A DNA stretch of 44,612 nucleotides from positions 1-44,612 of the IMG/VR virus record IMGVR_UViG_3300025679_000002; one strand, written 5' to 3'. Under the pieces are notes generated by a model. The model was not told where the DNA came from. It did no database searches and saw nothing but the letters and a program-made list of their open reading frames with translations. A program made the translations under genes and the position numbers. Source of the DNA: a virus. Below are positions 1 through 6,003 of this stretch, in pieces (the first letter of the stretch is position 1; each line of letters starts with the position of its first letter).

Positions 1-127
1 GTCTTGACGAGCAACCCTCCCCAGTATTACTGCGTGGATGATGACGGGAACCGTAACCCGTGCTACTGCCACGTCTGCGACTGGGACGGGTGGGCTCCGC
101 AGAGCGAGGACGAGATGCACGCGATAA
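1..127. repeat. Contig-end overlap, left copy
   Basis: These 127 bases are identical to the last 127 bases of the window (44486-44612). A gene reads without interruption through the join. A 127-base end overlap equals a k-mer size commonly used by short-read assemblers, so the simplest reading is a circular or terminally redundant molecule and not a biological direct terminal repeat. Confidence 0.95.
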
Positions 128-165
128 GCAACGAGAGATTGCTCCGGCTGTTCGAGGTGAGATGA
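1..165 (+). CDS. Small Cys-rich protein, 3' part (gene spans the contig join)
   Basis: This is the C-terminal part of a 63-residue protein whose start codon is at 44459, at the other end of the window. Joining the two pieces gives an uninterrupted frame ending at TGA 163-165. The middle carries CYCHVC followed by DWDGW, which resembles a small zinc-binding knuckle. Its stop overlaps the ATG of the next gene as ATGA, which suggests translational coupling. The function is unknown. The intact frame is the best evidence that the contig is circular. Confidence 0.7.
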   Translation, partial: VLTSNPPQYYCVDDDGNRNPCYCHVCDWDGWAPQSEDEMHAISNERLLRLFEVR

Positions 166-629
166 CCGACACCCCCATATCCCGAGAGCAAGCGATTGAA
201 GCGCTCGAAACGCGAGTTGAGGAATCGGAACAACGCGCGGCTCGGAACGAGTTCGGCGACGCCGAGTGGGAACGTGGCTGGCTCATTCGCAGGCGCGGGA
301 TGGAGGATGCACTCAACATCATCTCGGCCCTTCCCCCTCTCAACTCACTAAGAGAACCCCTAGAACCAAGCATTTACAGTCACGATGAGAACCATCTGCC
401 GGACAACGAACTGCCGGGGATGTGGGAACGGTCCGACTATGAGGGCGGCGAAACCGATTCTCGTGACGCCATCCTCACCACCTCTCCCCCGATACAAGGA
501 GAGGGCGCGTGCCCGCATGTTGACTTGCACGGCGATTCTTGGAAGGGGCAAACGATATGGGGCAAACCGTTCGCGCACTGCCCCGACTGCGGTCAACCAC
601 TTTCCAGCCCACAAGAAGAGGGCCGATGA
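162..629 (+). CDS. Hypothetical protein with C-terminal zinc ribbon
   Basis: The start chosen is ATG 162, which overlaps the preceding stop as ATGA; the open frame extends further upstream but only through the previous gene. The protein has 155 residues. Its N-terminal half is helical and charged (EQAIEALETRVEESEQRAARN), then comes a loop rich in D and E, and it ends in HCPDCGQPLSS, where CPDC looks like half of a zinc ribbon together with the earlier ACPH. The last residues GQPLSS are encoded by an 18-bp repeat shared with two unrelated genes downstream. The function is unknown. Confidence 0.65.
   Translation: MTDTPISREQAIEALETRVEESEQRAARNEFGDAEWERGWLIRRRGMEDALNIISALPPLNSLREPLEPSIYSHDENHLPDNELPGMWERSDYEGGETDSRDAILTTSPPIQGEGACPHVDLHGDSWKGQTIWGKPFAHCPDCGQPLSSPQEEGR
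591..608 (+). repeat. Gene-junction repeat, copy 1 (GGTCAACCACTTTCCAGC)
   Basis: This perfect 18-bp repeat is found at 591, 1148 and 2940, each time about 20 to 30 bases before the stop/start overlap of two genes and each time read in the same frame as GQPLSS. Confidence 0.9.
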
Positions 630-1192
630 AACTCGTTTACGCTGACCCTCCTTACCTCGGTCAATGCGCGAGCTACGACCACTTCCACGGTGAAGGTCTT
701 GAAATGCCGTGGGATGGGCTGTGCTGGGATGATTTAAACACGCAGCTCATTCTTCTCGACTGGTTGAGCGTGGTCCCAGATGGGTATGCGTACTCGTGCA
801 ACCCGAGCGATTTGGGGGCGGTCGCATCGCGCTTCTATACGGGCGTTCGGATCGCCGCGTGGACCAAAACCTGGCACCAGATACGCCCGACGACCGTGCA
901 ATTCGCGTGGGAGCCGGTGATATTCAGCCCATCTCGCAAGGACAACAAGCGCACGCCAATGGTCCGCGACTGGCTCAGCTGCGCCGTGACGCAACAGACA
1001 GGGCAGCGCGGGGCCAAGCCCGACGCCTTCAATGACTGGATTCTCGACCTCTTGGTCTACGAACCGGACGATGAATTCGTGGATCTATTCCCCGGCAGTC
1101 ATTCAATGCAACGAGCGTTAGACCGATTTGAGCAACGACTTCGCTGCGGTCAACCACTTTCCAGCGCCTCTACACCTGAAATGGAGAGTTGA
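626..1192 (+). CDS. DNA N-4/N-6 methyltransferase (DPPY type)
   Basis: The gene starts at ATG 626, overlapping the previous stop, with an AGAGGG ribosome site. It encodes 188 residues. DPPY at residues 7-10 is motif IV, the catalytic signature of amino-methyltransferases acting on adenine N6 or cytosine N4. A motif-I-like stretch VDLFPGSHSMQRAL at about 152-165 would hold S-adenosylmethionine, and GAKP at about 129-132 matches the conserved segment just before it. DPPY first and motif I last is the beta-class order. The protein is compact, with little room for a target-recognition domain, as in other phage enzymes. No restriction partner is seen, so self-modification against host restriction is likely. 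The C-terminus ends in the repeated GQPLSS tail. Confidence 0.8.
   Translation: MKLVYADPPYLGQCASYDHFHGEGLEMPWDGLCWDDLNTQLILLDWLSVVPDGYAYSCNPSDLGAVASRFYTGVRIAAWTKTWHQIRPTTVQFAWEPVIFSPSRKDNKRTPMVRDWLSCAVTQQTGQRGAKPDAFNDWILDLLVYEPDDEFVDLFPGSHSMQRALDRFEQRLRCGQPLSSASTPEMES
1148..1165 (+). repeat. Gene-junction repeat, copy 2
   Basis: This is a second perfect copy of GGTCAACCACTTTCCAGC. Here it runs into a longer block (1159-1197) that matches 1622-1660 at 35 of 39 positions, including the GGAGAGTTGAAATGA ribosome site and start of the next gene. Confidence 0.9.
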
Positions 1193-1193
1193 A

Positions 1194-1655
1194 ATGAGTA
1201 ATCCTACTGAGCCAAGTGAACTGAGGGGCGACGTGATTTCACGAATAGCGGCGATTGAGGCAGTGAAGAAATGCCGACCGCGAGAGCCGTTCCAGTACGC
1301 ACACGAATACACAGAGCGTGACATGATTGATTTGCAGATTATCCCGTCTCTCTCGACTCTTCCGAGTGTCCCTGAACCACCGACATGTCCAAATCCAAAA
1401 ATTCACGTCGCATGCAATCTCGACGGCGAAGGCTACTGCTCGACTCACACTTCATGGCGCTGTTTCCCGAACCGTGGCGAAATCGCAGGTGTCGTTTCCA
1501 GCGCCCCTACAGGGCTAACGAGGGAGACTTTGTTGACATTGAAAGAGCAACTTTACGAGCGGGCGAACTCCTTTTACGACGATGAGCAAATCGACGCTTT
1601 CATTGATTTGATTCTTGAATCTTCCAGCGCCCCTACACCTGAGGGGGAGAGTTGA
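1194..1655 (+). CDS. Hypothetical protein
   Basis: ATG 1194 is preceded by GGAGAG and lies just after the methyltransferase stop. The protein has 153 residues. Nothing in it is recognised. The N-terminal 45 residues are helical (ISRIAAIEAVKKC), the middle has scattered cysteines (CPN, CNL, CST, CFP) and the C-terminal third is an acidic helix. The tail SSSAPTPEGES belongs to the repeated gene-junction element, and a related SSAPT also occurs inside the protein near residue 101, as if the element had been passed over during gene fusion. Confidence 0.6.
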   Translation: MSNPTEPSELRGDVISRIAAIEAVKKCRPREPFQYAHEYTERDMIDLQIIPSLSTLPSVPEPPTCPNPKIHVACNLDGEGYCSTHTSWRCFPNRGEIAGVVSSAPTGLTRETLLTLKEQLYERANSFYDDEQIDAFIDLILESSSAPTPEGES

Positions 1656-1660
1656 AATGA
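1622..1660 (+). repeat. Gene-junction element with hairpin, copy related to 1159-1197
   Basis: This 39-base block matches 1159-1197 at 35 positions and spans the end of one gene, the ribosome site GGGGGAGAG and the start of the next. It includes a small hairpin, CCCCT/AGGGG at 1630-1646, absent from the other copy because the second arm there reads AAATG. Confidence 0.8.
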
Positions 1661-1701
1661 AGCCGCGACTTTTGGATTTGTTCTGCGGGGCTGGTGCGCT
1701 A
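1657..1701 (+). pseudogene. 5' remnant of a C5-cytosine DNA methyltransferase gene
   Basis: A good ribosome site (GGGGGAGAGTTGAA) and ATG 1657 begin MKPRLLDLFCGAGAL, the motif I start of a Dcm-type cytosine methyltransferase. After this the frame turns into unrelated sequence antisense in character to the family, and an HNH gene starts at 1712. The same peptide PRLLDLFCG reappears at 2266-2291 in front of the rest of the methyltransferase. The left copy is therefore the original 5' end, cut off by the HNH insertion. Almost every codon differs between the two copies, so they are not a recent duplication. Confidence 0.7.
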
Positions 1702-1711
1702 AACTGGTCCA

Positions 1712-2263
1712 ATGACAACAGTGACGTGCCAGCACTGCGGCGAGGTGTTCGAGTCCCAGCGCAAGACGCGGAAGTTCTGCTCGCGGGGCTGTTCCAATCG
1801 AGCCGCCTGGGTGGTCACGAAGACGCGCCAATGCCGACACTGCGGCAAGGAGTTCCCGGTGTCAGGGATAGGCGACGCCAATCGTCAGCACTGTTCCAAG
1901 GAATGTGCCAAGAACCACGCGGCCAAGACGGTGAGCACCTGGCAGGCCGAGCACCCCGAGATGCGGACGACCTACCGCAAGAATCAACTAACCAAGGACC
2001 CTGGCTACGAGCGGAAACGGTGGCAGGACCGCAGGGGAAGGATTCTCGACCTACTGGGCGGCGAATGCGTCGTGTGTGGGGTAACGAACCCCTACTGGCT
2101 GCACGTCGACTTCATCCCTACGGGACGGGGTCAGACGTACCGACACCCCAGGCACTACCGATACGTGTCGGAGCATCTGGATGAGTTCCGAATCCTCTGC
2201 GCCAATCACCACTACGAACTCACCCTCACCGGGCGAATCAAAGGAACCGACATCACCCAATAG
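1712..2263 (+). CDS. HNH homing-type endonuclease (possibly degenerate)
   Basis: This 183-residue protein has two N-terminal zinc fingers (CQHC with CSRGC, then CRHC with CSKEC; residues 6-27 and 41-65) and a C-terminal HNH-like domain with CVVC (119-122) and CANHH (163-167). The usual catalytic VDH of the HNH fold reads HVDF here (residues 131-134), so the metal or general-base histidine is replaced by phenylalanine unless H131 substitutes. There is no clear ribosome site before ATG 1712. It sits between a stump of a C5 methyltransferase gene and the rest of that gene, the typical position of a mobile endonuclease in a conserved coding site. The family cuts DNA at the allele lacking the insertion. 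Confidence 0.8.
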   Translation: MTTVTCQHCGEVFESQRKTRKFCSRGCSNRAAWVVTKTRQCRHCGKEFPVSGIGDANRQHCSKECAKNHAAKTVSTWQAEHPEMRTTYRKNQLTKDPGYERKRWQDRRGRILDLLGGECVVCGVTNPYWLHVDFIPTGRGQTYRHPRHYRYVSEHLDEFRILCANHHYELTLTGRIKGTDITQ

Positions 2264-2978
2264 ACCCAGGTTGCTTGATCTTTTTTGTGGTGGGGGGGGC
2301 GCAGCCATGGGCTACCACCGAGCTGGGTTCGAGGTAGTGGGAGTGGACATCAACCCGCAGCCTAACTACCCGTTTGAGTTTCACCGGCTAGACGCGATGA
2401 CTCTCGCCCCGCAGTCATCCCACCGGTGCTGGCATCCTGGAAAGCGAACGAATTCAGCAGACTGCCTCGGGGCATTTGATGTCATTCACGCGAGTCCTCC
2501 CTGTCAGCACTACAGCACCGCTACGGGGAAGAGCCGGCAGCATCTGTACCCCGATTTGGTTGGGCGAGTACGTGAATTACTAATCTCCGCCGGGGTTCCC
2601 TACGTCATCGAGAACGTGCCAGGTTCACCCCTCTCTACCACCTTCGTTCTTTGCGGCTCGATGTTCGGGCTGAGAGTTCGCCGGCACCGCCTCTTCGAGA
2701 GCAGTTTTCTCGTTATGCCGCCGCGTTGCGCCCACAAAACACAAGGGGAACCCGTTGGCGTGTACGGGATGGGGGGCGCCTACCGAGAGCGGGCAAGCGG
2801 GGGGAGTAGAGGAAACAAGGCCGCGCCGGCGCAGTACGCGGAGCTTATGGAAATGCCGTGGGCCGAACCGTCAGAAATTCGCCTCGCAATCCCCCCCGCC
2901 TACACCGAATACATAGGAACCCAACTTTTGCAGCACTTGGGTCAACCACTTTCCAGCCCAGTGAAGGAGGACCTGTGA
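2181..2978 (+). CDS. C5-cytosine DNA methyltransferase (Dcm-like)
   Basis: This enzyme transfers a methyl group to cytosine C5. All core motifs are visible: motif I LLDLFCGGGGAAMGY (31-45), motif II VVGVDINP, catalytic motif IV SPPCQ with Cys108, motif VI ENV (144-146), motif VIII RVRRHR (165-170) and a terminal motif IX/X-like EYIGTQLLQHL. At 265 residues it is short, with a small target-recognition region around 70-95 and 180-215. The start is uncertain: ATG 2181 has GGAG eight bases upstream but lies inside the HNH gene and adds about 27 low-complexity residues, while TTG 2271 would start inside motif I. Homologues usually start right before motif I. A T6 tract and a G8 tract lie in the motif I codons. 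Confidence 0.85.
   Translation: MSSESSAPITTTNSPSPGESKEPTSPNRPRLLDLFCGGGGAAMGYHRAGFEVVGVDINPQPNYPFEFHRLDAMTLAPQSSHRCWHPGKRTNSADCLGAFDVIHASPPCQHYSTATGKSRQHLYPDLVGRVRELLISAGVPYVIENVPGSPLSTTFVLCGSMFGLRVRRHRLFESSFLVMPPRCAHKTQGEPVGVYGMGGAYRERASGGSRGNKAAPAQYAELMEMPWAEPSEIRLAIPPAYTEYIGTQLLQHLGQPLSSPVKEDL
2940..2957 (+). repeat. Gene-junction repeat, copy 3
   Basis: This is the third perfect copy of GGTCAACCACTTTCCAGC. It is again in the GQPLSS frame at the C-terminus of an unrelated protein and is followed by the AAGGAGG ribosome site of the next gene. Confidence 0.9.
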
Positions 2979-3139
2979 AACTCGCCGTTTGTAAAAACTG
3001 CGGCCTCAAAATCTCGAACGAATGGGGTGCCTGGGGGCATGTCGAAACGCTGACGAGTTTGTGTGACAAGACCGAGATGGGCGGCAGAATTCTTTTGTTT
3101 GCAGCCCCTCAGAGCCAAGCGAAAGGTGAGGAAGCATGA
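2975..3139 (+). CDS. Small protein with CxxC motif
   Basis: A GTG start at 2975 overlaps the methyltransferase stop (GTGA) and follows a strong AAGGAGG. It encodes 54 residues starting MKLAVCKNCGLKI; CKNC is a half zinc knuckle and a further Cys lies at about residue 30. The start MKL-V resembles the MKLVYADPP start of the first methyltransferase, both following the 18-bp repeat. The function is unknown. Confidence 0.6.
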   Translation: MKLAVCKNCGLKISNEWGAWGHVETLTSLCDKTEMGGRILLFAAPQSQAKGEEA

Positions 3140-3756
3140 GTGACGAGGTGTGTTCAAATTGCGATGGGCGAAAATGTATGGGCTGTGTATTCCGCGAGCA
3201 CCCTCACGAGTGCGCCGACGACTGCCCGTTTTGTTGTCCTCGTGACACGTCGAACGACTGCCATCACGGGGTTCCCGGCGATTGCGTTCTGTGCGAAAAC
3301 GAACAACTCCGCGCCGAACTCGCCGCCCTTCGCGAGCCCGAGAGCGTGGTGTCACCAGACGAACCGACTGAGCGCGAATACGAAATGAATGTGCGCATGA
3401 TGGAGATGCTCGTTGCTCTCGTAGCCATAAAGCAAGCGGCCCTCGATAGTTCGCTGGACAGAATCGCCGCGATTCTTGAAGGGCTGTCTGAGTCGGCACA
3501 AGAACGCTTGGACGCTCGCGCCCCCACGTCACTAGACGACCGAGTAAAGAAGTTGGAGTGGCGGGAAGAAAGCGCAAAAGGCGGAGGCTTAGACGTTTTC
3601 GCTGACGGCTTCACGATTCAGGATGACCTAGATCGCGGAGGCTGGAATCTTTACGTAGACAAAATCCACGTTTCCACGCTTGACGAAGCCAAATCACTGT
3701 CTCAAACCATCCAATCCCTTCTCTCTAGCCCTACGTCAGTAGGGGGCGGGGAATGA
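3136..3756 (+). CDS. Hypothetical protein with Cys-rich N-terminus
   Basis: The gene starts at ATG 3136, overlapping the previous stop, with a GAGGAAGC ribosome site. It encodes 206 residues. The first 55 contain about a dozen Cys and His residues in pairs (CSNC, CMGC, CPFCC, CHH, CVLC), suggesting two or three metal-binding knuckles. Residues about 55-125 form an acidic helical region, probably a coiled coil, and 130-195 are a mixed domain. The tail SSPTSVGGGE is the repeated junction tail. The function is unknown. Confidence 0.65.
   Translation: MSDEVCSNCDGRKCMGCVFREHPHECADDCPFCCPRDTSNDCHHGVPGDCVLCENEQLRAELAALREPESVVSPDEPTEREYEMNVRMMEMLVALVAIKQAALDSSLDRIAAILEGLSESAQERLDARAPTSLDDRVKKLEWREESAKGGGLDVFADGFTIQDDLDRGGWNLYVDKIHVSTLDEAKSLSQTIQSLLSSPTSVGGGE
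3734..3756 (+). repeat. Gene-junction element, CGTCAGTAGGGGG form, copy 1
   Basis: This 23-base block differs at one position from 3967-3989. It encodes the C-terminal TSVGGGE tail and supplies the ribosome site GGGGAATGA of the next gene. Here it also completes a CCCTAC/GTAGGG hairpin at 3729-3744. Confidence 0.85.
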
Positions 3757-3989
3757 GCCGAAGGAGTCGAACCGTGACCGTTACTGATTTCTCCGAAAAT
3801 CGCGTGGTTAAGTTCCAACCAAGTTCTCCACCAGAAAAACGCGAGCCCGTATTAGTAAACGGTGAACGCGGAATTGTGAAGAAGGCCGCTGTCTCTTGGG
3901 TAGGGGATGTGTGGACGTTGACGAAACTTGTGGTCGTAATGGATGAACAGGCTTCTAGTTCGCCGGCGTCAGTAGGGGGTGGGGAATGA
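3753..3989 (+). CDS. Hypothetical protein
   Basis: ATG 3753 overlaps the previous stop as ATGA. It encodes 78 residues, basic at the N-terminus (MSRRSRTVTVTDF) and then mainly beta-strand-like. The C-terminal SSPASVGGGE nearly repeats the tail of the preceding protein, although the rest is unrelated. No family was recognised. Confidence 0.6.
   Translation: MSRRSRTVTVTDFSENRVVKFQPSSPPEKREPVLVNGERGIVKKAAVSWVGDVWTLTKLVVVMDEQASSSPASVGGGE
3967..3989 (+). repeat. Gene-junction element, CGTCAGTAGGGGG form, copy 2
   Basis: This is the second copy of the 23-base block (one T in place of C), again covering a gene's last codons and the ribosome site of the next gene. The left hairpin arm is lost here (GCCGG in place of CCCTAC). 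Confidence 0.85.
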
Positions 3990-4117
3990 CCATGCAACGC
4001 GAACACGGACGCGCAACCTACAACAAGGGATGCCGCTGTAGGTTCTGTGTTGAGTCCTGCAAGCTCTACATGAGGCGCTACCGAGCGCGGAAGAAGGCCA
4101 GCCATTCTTACTCTTAG
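3986..4117 (+). CDS. Small basic protein with GCRCxxC motif
   Basis: ATG 3986 overlaps the preceding stop. It encodes 43 residues with HGRATYNKGCRCRFC, then an Arg/Lys-rich tail (MRRYRARKKA). The pattern H-G-x3-Y-x2-G-C-R-C-x2-C with a following RRYR helix is a common small-protein type in actinobacterial phages, probably a zinc-stabilised nucleic-acid binder. The function is not established. Confidence 0.65.
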   Translation: MTMQREHGRATYNKGCRCRFCVESCKLYMRRYRARKKASHSYS

Positions 4118-4448
4118 CCAAATCCATGACCGCTTAGAACGAGAATTAGACCGTCTCGAAGAACTGGTTTCTGAGGTTCAGGAAGCGGGGTTGTCCGCGG
4201 CGAGAACAGAGTCCGAGTACAGGAGCGAGGCGGCGAAATGTGCGCTCTCCATACGTGCGACGGCCATGACCAAGATGACTGTGGGGGAAATCGACGCGGA
4301 GGTCCAAATCGCCTGCGAGAAACTCCACTTGGCGTACCTAATCGCGGCGAACAACTTAACAACGGTTCGCGAAGCGGTGAGAGCCGGGACTACAAGGGTT
4401 GACGCCCTACGAAGTCTCGCCGCGTCGTTCAGGTCTGCCGGAGGATAA
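4104..4448 (+). CDS. Coiled-coil phage protein with non-canonical start
   Basis: The frame ends at 4448 and its first usual start codon is TTG 4191, but the reading frame upstream is clearly protein-like: SQIHDRLERELDRLEELV continues into the helix after it, and related phage proteins have this extra helix. There is no ATG, GTG or TTG upstream. ATT 4104, six bases after AAGAAGG, is the only reasonable near-cognate start, giving 114 residues; a +1 shift from the preceding gene at TCT-TAG is the alternative. The protein is an antiparallel coiled coil ending RVDALRSLAASFR, as in a widespread actinophage family of unknown function. Confidence 0.55.
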   Translation: MLTLSQIHDRLERELDRLEELVSEVQEAGLSAARTESEYRSEAAKCALSIRATAMTKMTVGEIDAEVQIACEKLHLAYLIAANNLTTVREAVRAGTTRVDALRSLAASFRSAGG

Positions 4449-4566
4449 CCTCCGTCTCTTCAATAACGTCCTGAATCATCCTCGGCAGCGCAGCAAACAT
4501 CCTCCAGCGCCAGTAGTTGCAGTCGGCGCACTCGGGGTCGTCACAGAACTCGCTACAACTCACCAT
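4429..4566 (-). CDS. Small Cys-rich protein, last gene of the leftward module
   Basis: The start ATG (4566-4564) overlaps the stop of the upstream leftward gene. It encodes 45 residues beginning MVSCSEFCDDPECADCNYW, with a CxxxC and a CxxC pair, then an amphipathic helix. It converges with the rightward gene ending at 4448, overlapping it by 20 bases. The Cys spacing and the overlap support a real gene, but it is short and unrecognised. Confidence 0.5.
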   Translation of the reverse strand: MVSCSEFCDDPECADCNYWRWRMFAALPRMIQDVIEETEVILRQT

Positions 4567-5204
4567 TTCACCGCTTGGTAGGCGATCTGCTCGTTGTTGA
4601 AGGCGTACGTCCCTTGTGAGGTCACGACGTGGGTGTAGTCGAATACGAATTGCGTCCAGGTGTAGTGCGTGATGAACCCGTCATCTACGACCGTCAGAGT
4701 CTTAGAATTCGCTTGGATTATGCCTAGAACGTGCATCATCACCGGACCAGTTATCGAAGCCTCGACGCCTCCGTTGTTGGCGGCTTGGACGATCTGATAT
4801 TTGTTCGTGACAGTGGTGATTGACGCGGCGCGGTGTCCGGCGAAACCGTGACTGAGTAGGTAATTCTGCCCCGCGACCAACCCATTCACTGCGTAGTTGG
4901 GGTCGAAGCCAATCCCGTAGGTGCTGTACGCAGATAGGACTTCACTCGTGGTTATCTTCGACTTCGGCCACCTCGCTAGAACTAGGTTCGCCGCTGTCTC
5001 ATACTGGCAGTCTCCCGTGGTGAAATTACCGAACGCTTGAAAGGGCTTGGTAATCTCCAAAATCCCAGAGCGCGAGAACGTCGTTTTGTATGTTGCGGCA
5101 CCAGCGACGGATGAACAGCACAAGGAAATGCATCCGGCGATCCAGGCATATTTCCGAGCGCGACGCTGACCCCTGCCACTCATGCTCGGGTATGTGGCCC
5201 CCAT
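4560..5204 (-). CDS. Secreted papain-fold (C39-like) cysteine peptidase
   Basis: The start is taken at ATG 5204, preceded by AAAGGAG. It encodes 214 residues with a signal peptide: a basic start (RGQRRARK), a hydrophobic stretch (AWIAGCISLCCSSVAGA) and likely cleavage before ATYK. The mature part has FTTGDCQYETAANL (nucleophile Cys in GDC), a histidine in MMHVLGII about 100 residues later, and DDGFITHYTW, the Cys-His-Asn/Asp order of C39-like peptidases. The late-gene protein at 37158 has the same arrangement (GDC, FHAVALV, VTWG). It lies far from the lysis genes in the early leftward module, so a role outside lysis, for example at the host surface, is possible. Confidence 0.6.
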   Translation of the reverse strand: MGATYPSMSGRGQRRARKYAWIAGCISLCCSSVAGAATYKTTFSRSGILEITKPFQAFGNFTTGDCQYETAANLVLARWPKSKITTSEVLSAYSTYGIGFDPNYAVNGLVAGQNYLLSHGFAGHRAASITTVTNKYQIVQAANNGGVEASITGPVMMHVLGIIQANSKTLTVVDDGFITHYTWTQFVFDYTHVVTSQGTYAFNNEQIAYQAVKW

Positions 5205-5331
5205 AGCGCTCCTTTCGCAAGACGTAGTTCGCATGCCTGCGCCTTGATTTGTCAAAATCTGTACGAACACTCGTTCGCCTGCGCCGCGTCGGGGACAAGT
5301 CGACGCAGCGCACGCGCTCGGCGTGCTGATT

Positions 5332-5451
5332 CTAAAACGCTCCTTCCTGTTCTAAGAGCCGCGCGTAGGGTGTGGGTTGCCCTGTGCGTAACTCGTGGTT
5401 CTCTGTTCGGAGTTGTGCCAGTTCGCGGCCAGCTTCCTGGAGTGCCTTCAT
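5332..5451 (-). CDS. Small coiled-coil protein
   Basis: The start ATG (5451-5449) overlaps the stop of the upstream gene as ATGA. It encodes 39 residues, with LQEAGRELAQLRTENHEL forming a leucine-heptad-like helix. The function is unknown. About 130 bases without a gene follow downstream, holding a GCACGC/GCGTGC hairpin without a T tract and a TTGACA box (about 5256-5261, leftward) that may be the -35 of the peptidase gene. Confidence 0.5.
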   Translation of the reverse strand: MKALQEAGRELAQLRTENHELRTGQPTPYARLLEQEGAF

Positions 5452-5600
5452 CGCCGCGTCGAGTTGACGGGTCGTAGCGCCTCTCCCAACTGGTCATAGG
5501 CGTTGTAAATCCGGCGCGACTCTTCACCGTTGCCGTCTAGGTCTTCGGCCAGTTGCAACAGTTCGCCGCGTATCTCAATAATGCGCTCCCTGGTGGTCAT
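5448..5600 (-). CDS. Small helical protein
   Basis: The start ATG (5600-5598) overlaps the stop of the upstream gene. It encodes 50 residues, MTTRERIIEIRGELLQLAED and onwards, almost all helix and highly charged. Tight overlaps on both sides place it in one leftward operon. No family was recognised. Confidence 0.55.
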   Translation of the reverse strand: MTTRERIIEIRGELLQLAEDLDGNGEESRRIYNAYDQLGEALRPVNSTRR

Positions 5601-5920
5601 GCCGCCACCTCGAAACTCAGCACGTCGCCGATAGGGATTACGCGCTTAACGCTGAGCATCTTGGTCGAGACTCCGGCGATCTTGCGCGTCTCAGGCTTCA
5701 GCACGTAGACGAACGATCCGCTAGGACTCAGGAACATCAGCCCTTTGAGCGTCTCGGTCATTAAAGCGACCTCAGCGCGGCCCAGAACGTCGTCCATGCG
5801 CAACAGCGCCGCGGCCTTGCATACTTTCGCCAACGTCGCTTTCGTGGTGAGAGTGGCCTTTACGGCCTCGTCTCGTGAATCGCCCAACTGTAGATACAGT
5901 CGGCTTTCAGTCATTGTCAT
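5597..5920 (-). CDS. Hypothetical protein
   Basis: Of two in-frame ATGs, the one at 5920 has AAGGG eight bases upstream, while that at 5926 leaves only two bases, so 5920 is preferred (107 residues). The protein starts with beta-like SRLYLQLGD, has a helical middle (TTKATLAKVCKAAALLRMDDVLGRAEVAL) and a C-terminal region of short strands. It is unrecognised. Confidence 0.6.
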   Translation of the reverse strand: MTMTESRLYLQLGDSRDEAVKATLTTKATLAKVCKAAALLRMDDVLGRAEVALMTETLKGLMFLSPSGSFVYVLKPETRKIAGVSTKMLSVKRVIPIGDVLSFEVAA

Positions 5921-5985
5921 ATCCATGTCCCTTGTTCCGTTGGGTTGGTGTCTCCAGCCCTCAGCACGTCCGATGCGGGCGAACT

Positions 5986-6001
5986 GAGCGCCGGAGCGCT
6001 C
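5986..6001. terminator. Intergenic hairpin
   Basis: A perfect stem GAGCGC/GCGCTC with a four-base loop CGGA lies between two leftward genes, just after the stop of the 6004-6474 gene. No T tract follows, so it may be an mRNA-stabilising or attenuating hairpin and not a full terminator. Confidence 0.4.
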
Positions 6002-6003
6002 AA

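Noticed and set aside
1-127. True direct terminal repeat
   Set aside because: The length equals a common assembly k-mer and a gene runs through it; nothing else marks a packaging end.
1657-2184. Long frame continuing after MKPRLLDLFCGAGAL
   Set aside because: Beyond residue 15 it runs out of frame over the HNH gene with no methyltransferase motifs.
1657-2300. Group I intron in the C5 methyltransferase gene
   Set aside because: A formal splice after a U and before the GGCGCAGCC codons would rebuild motif I, but the intron would then contain an in-frame second PRLLDLFCG just before the 3' exon, and no intron core was recognised.
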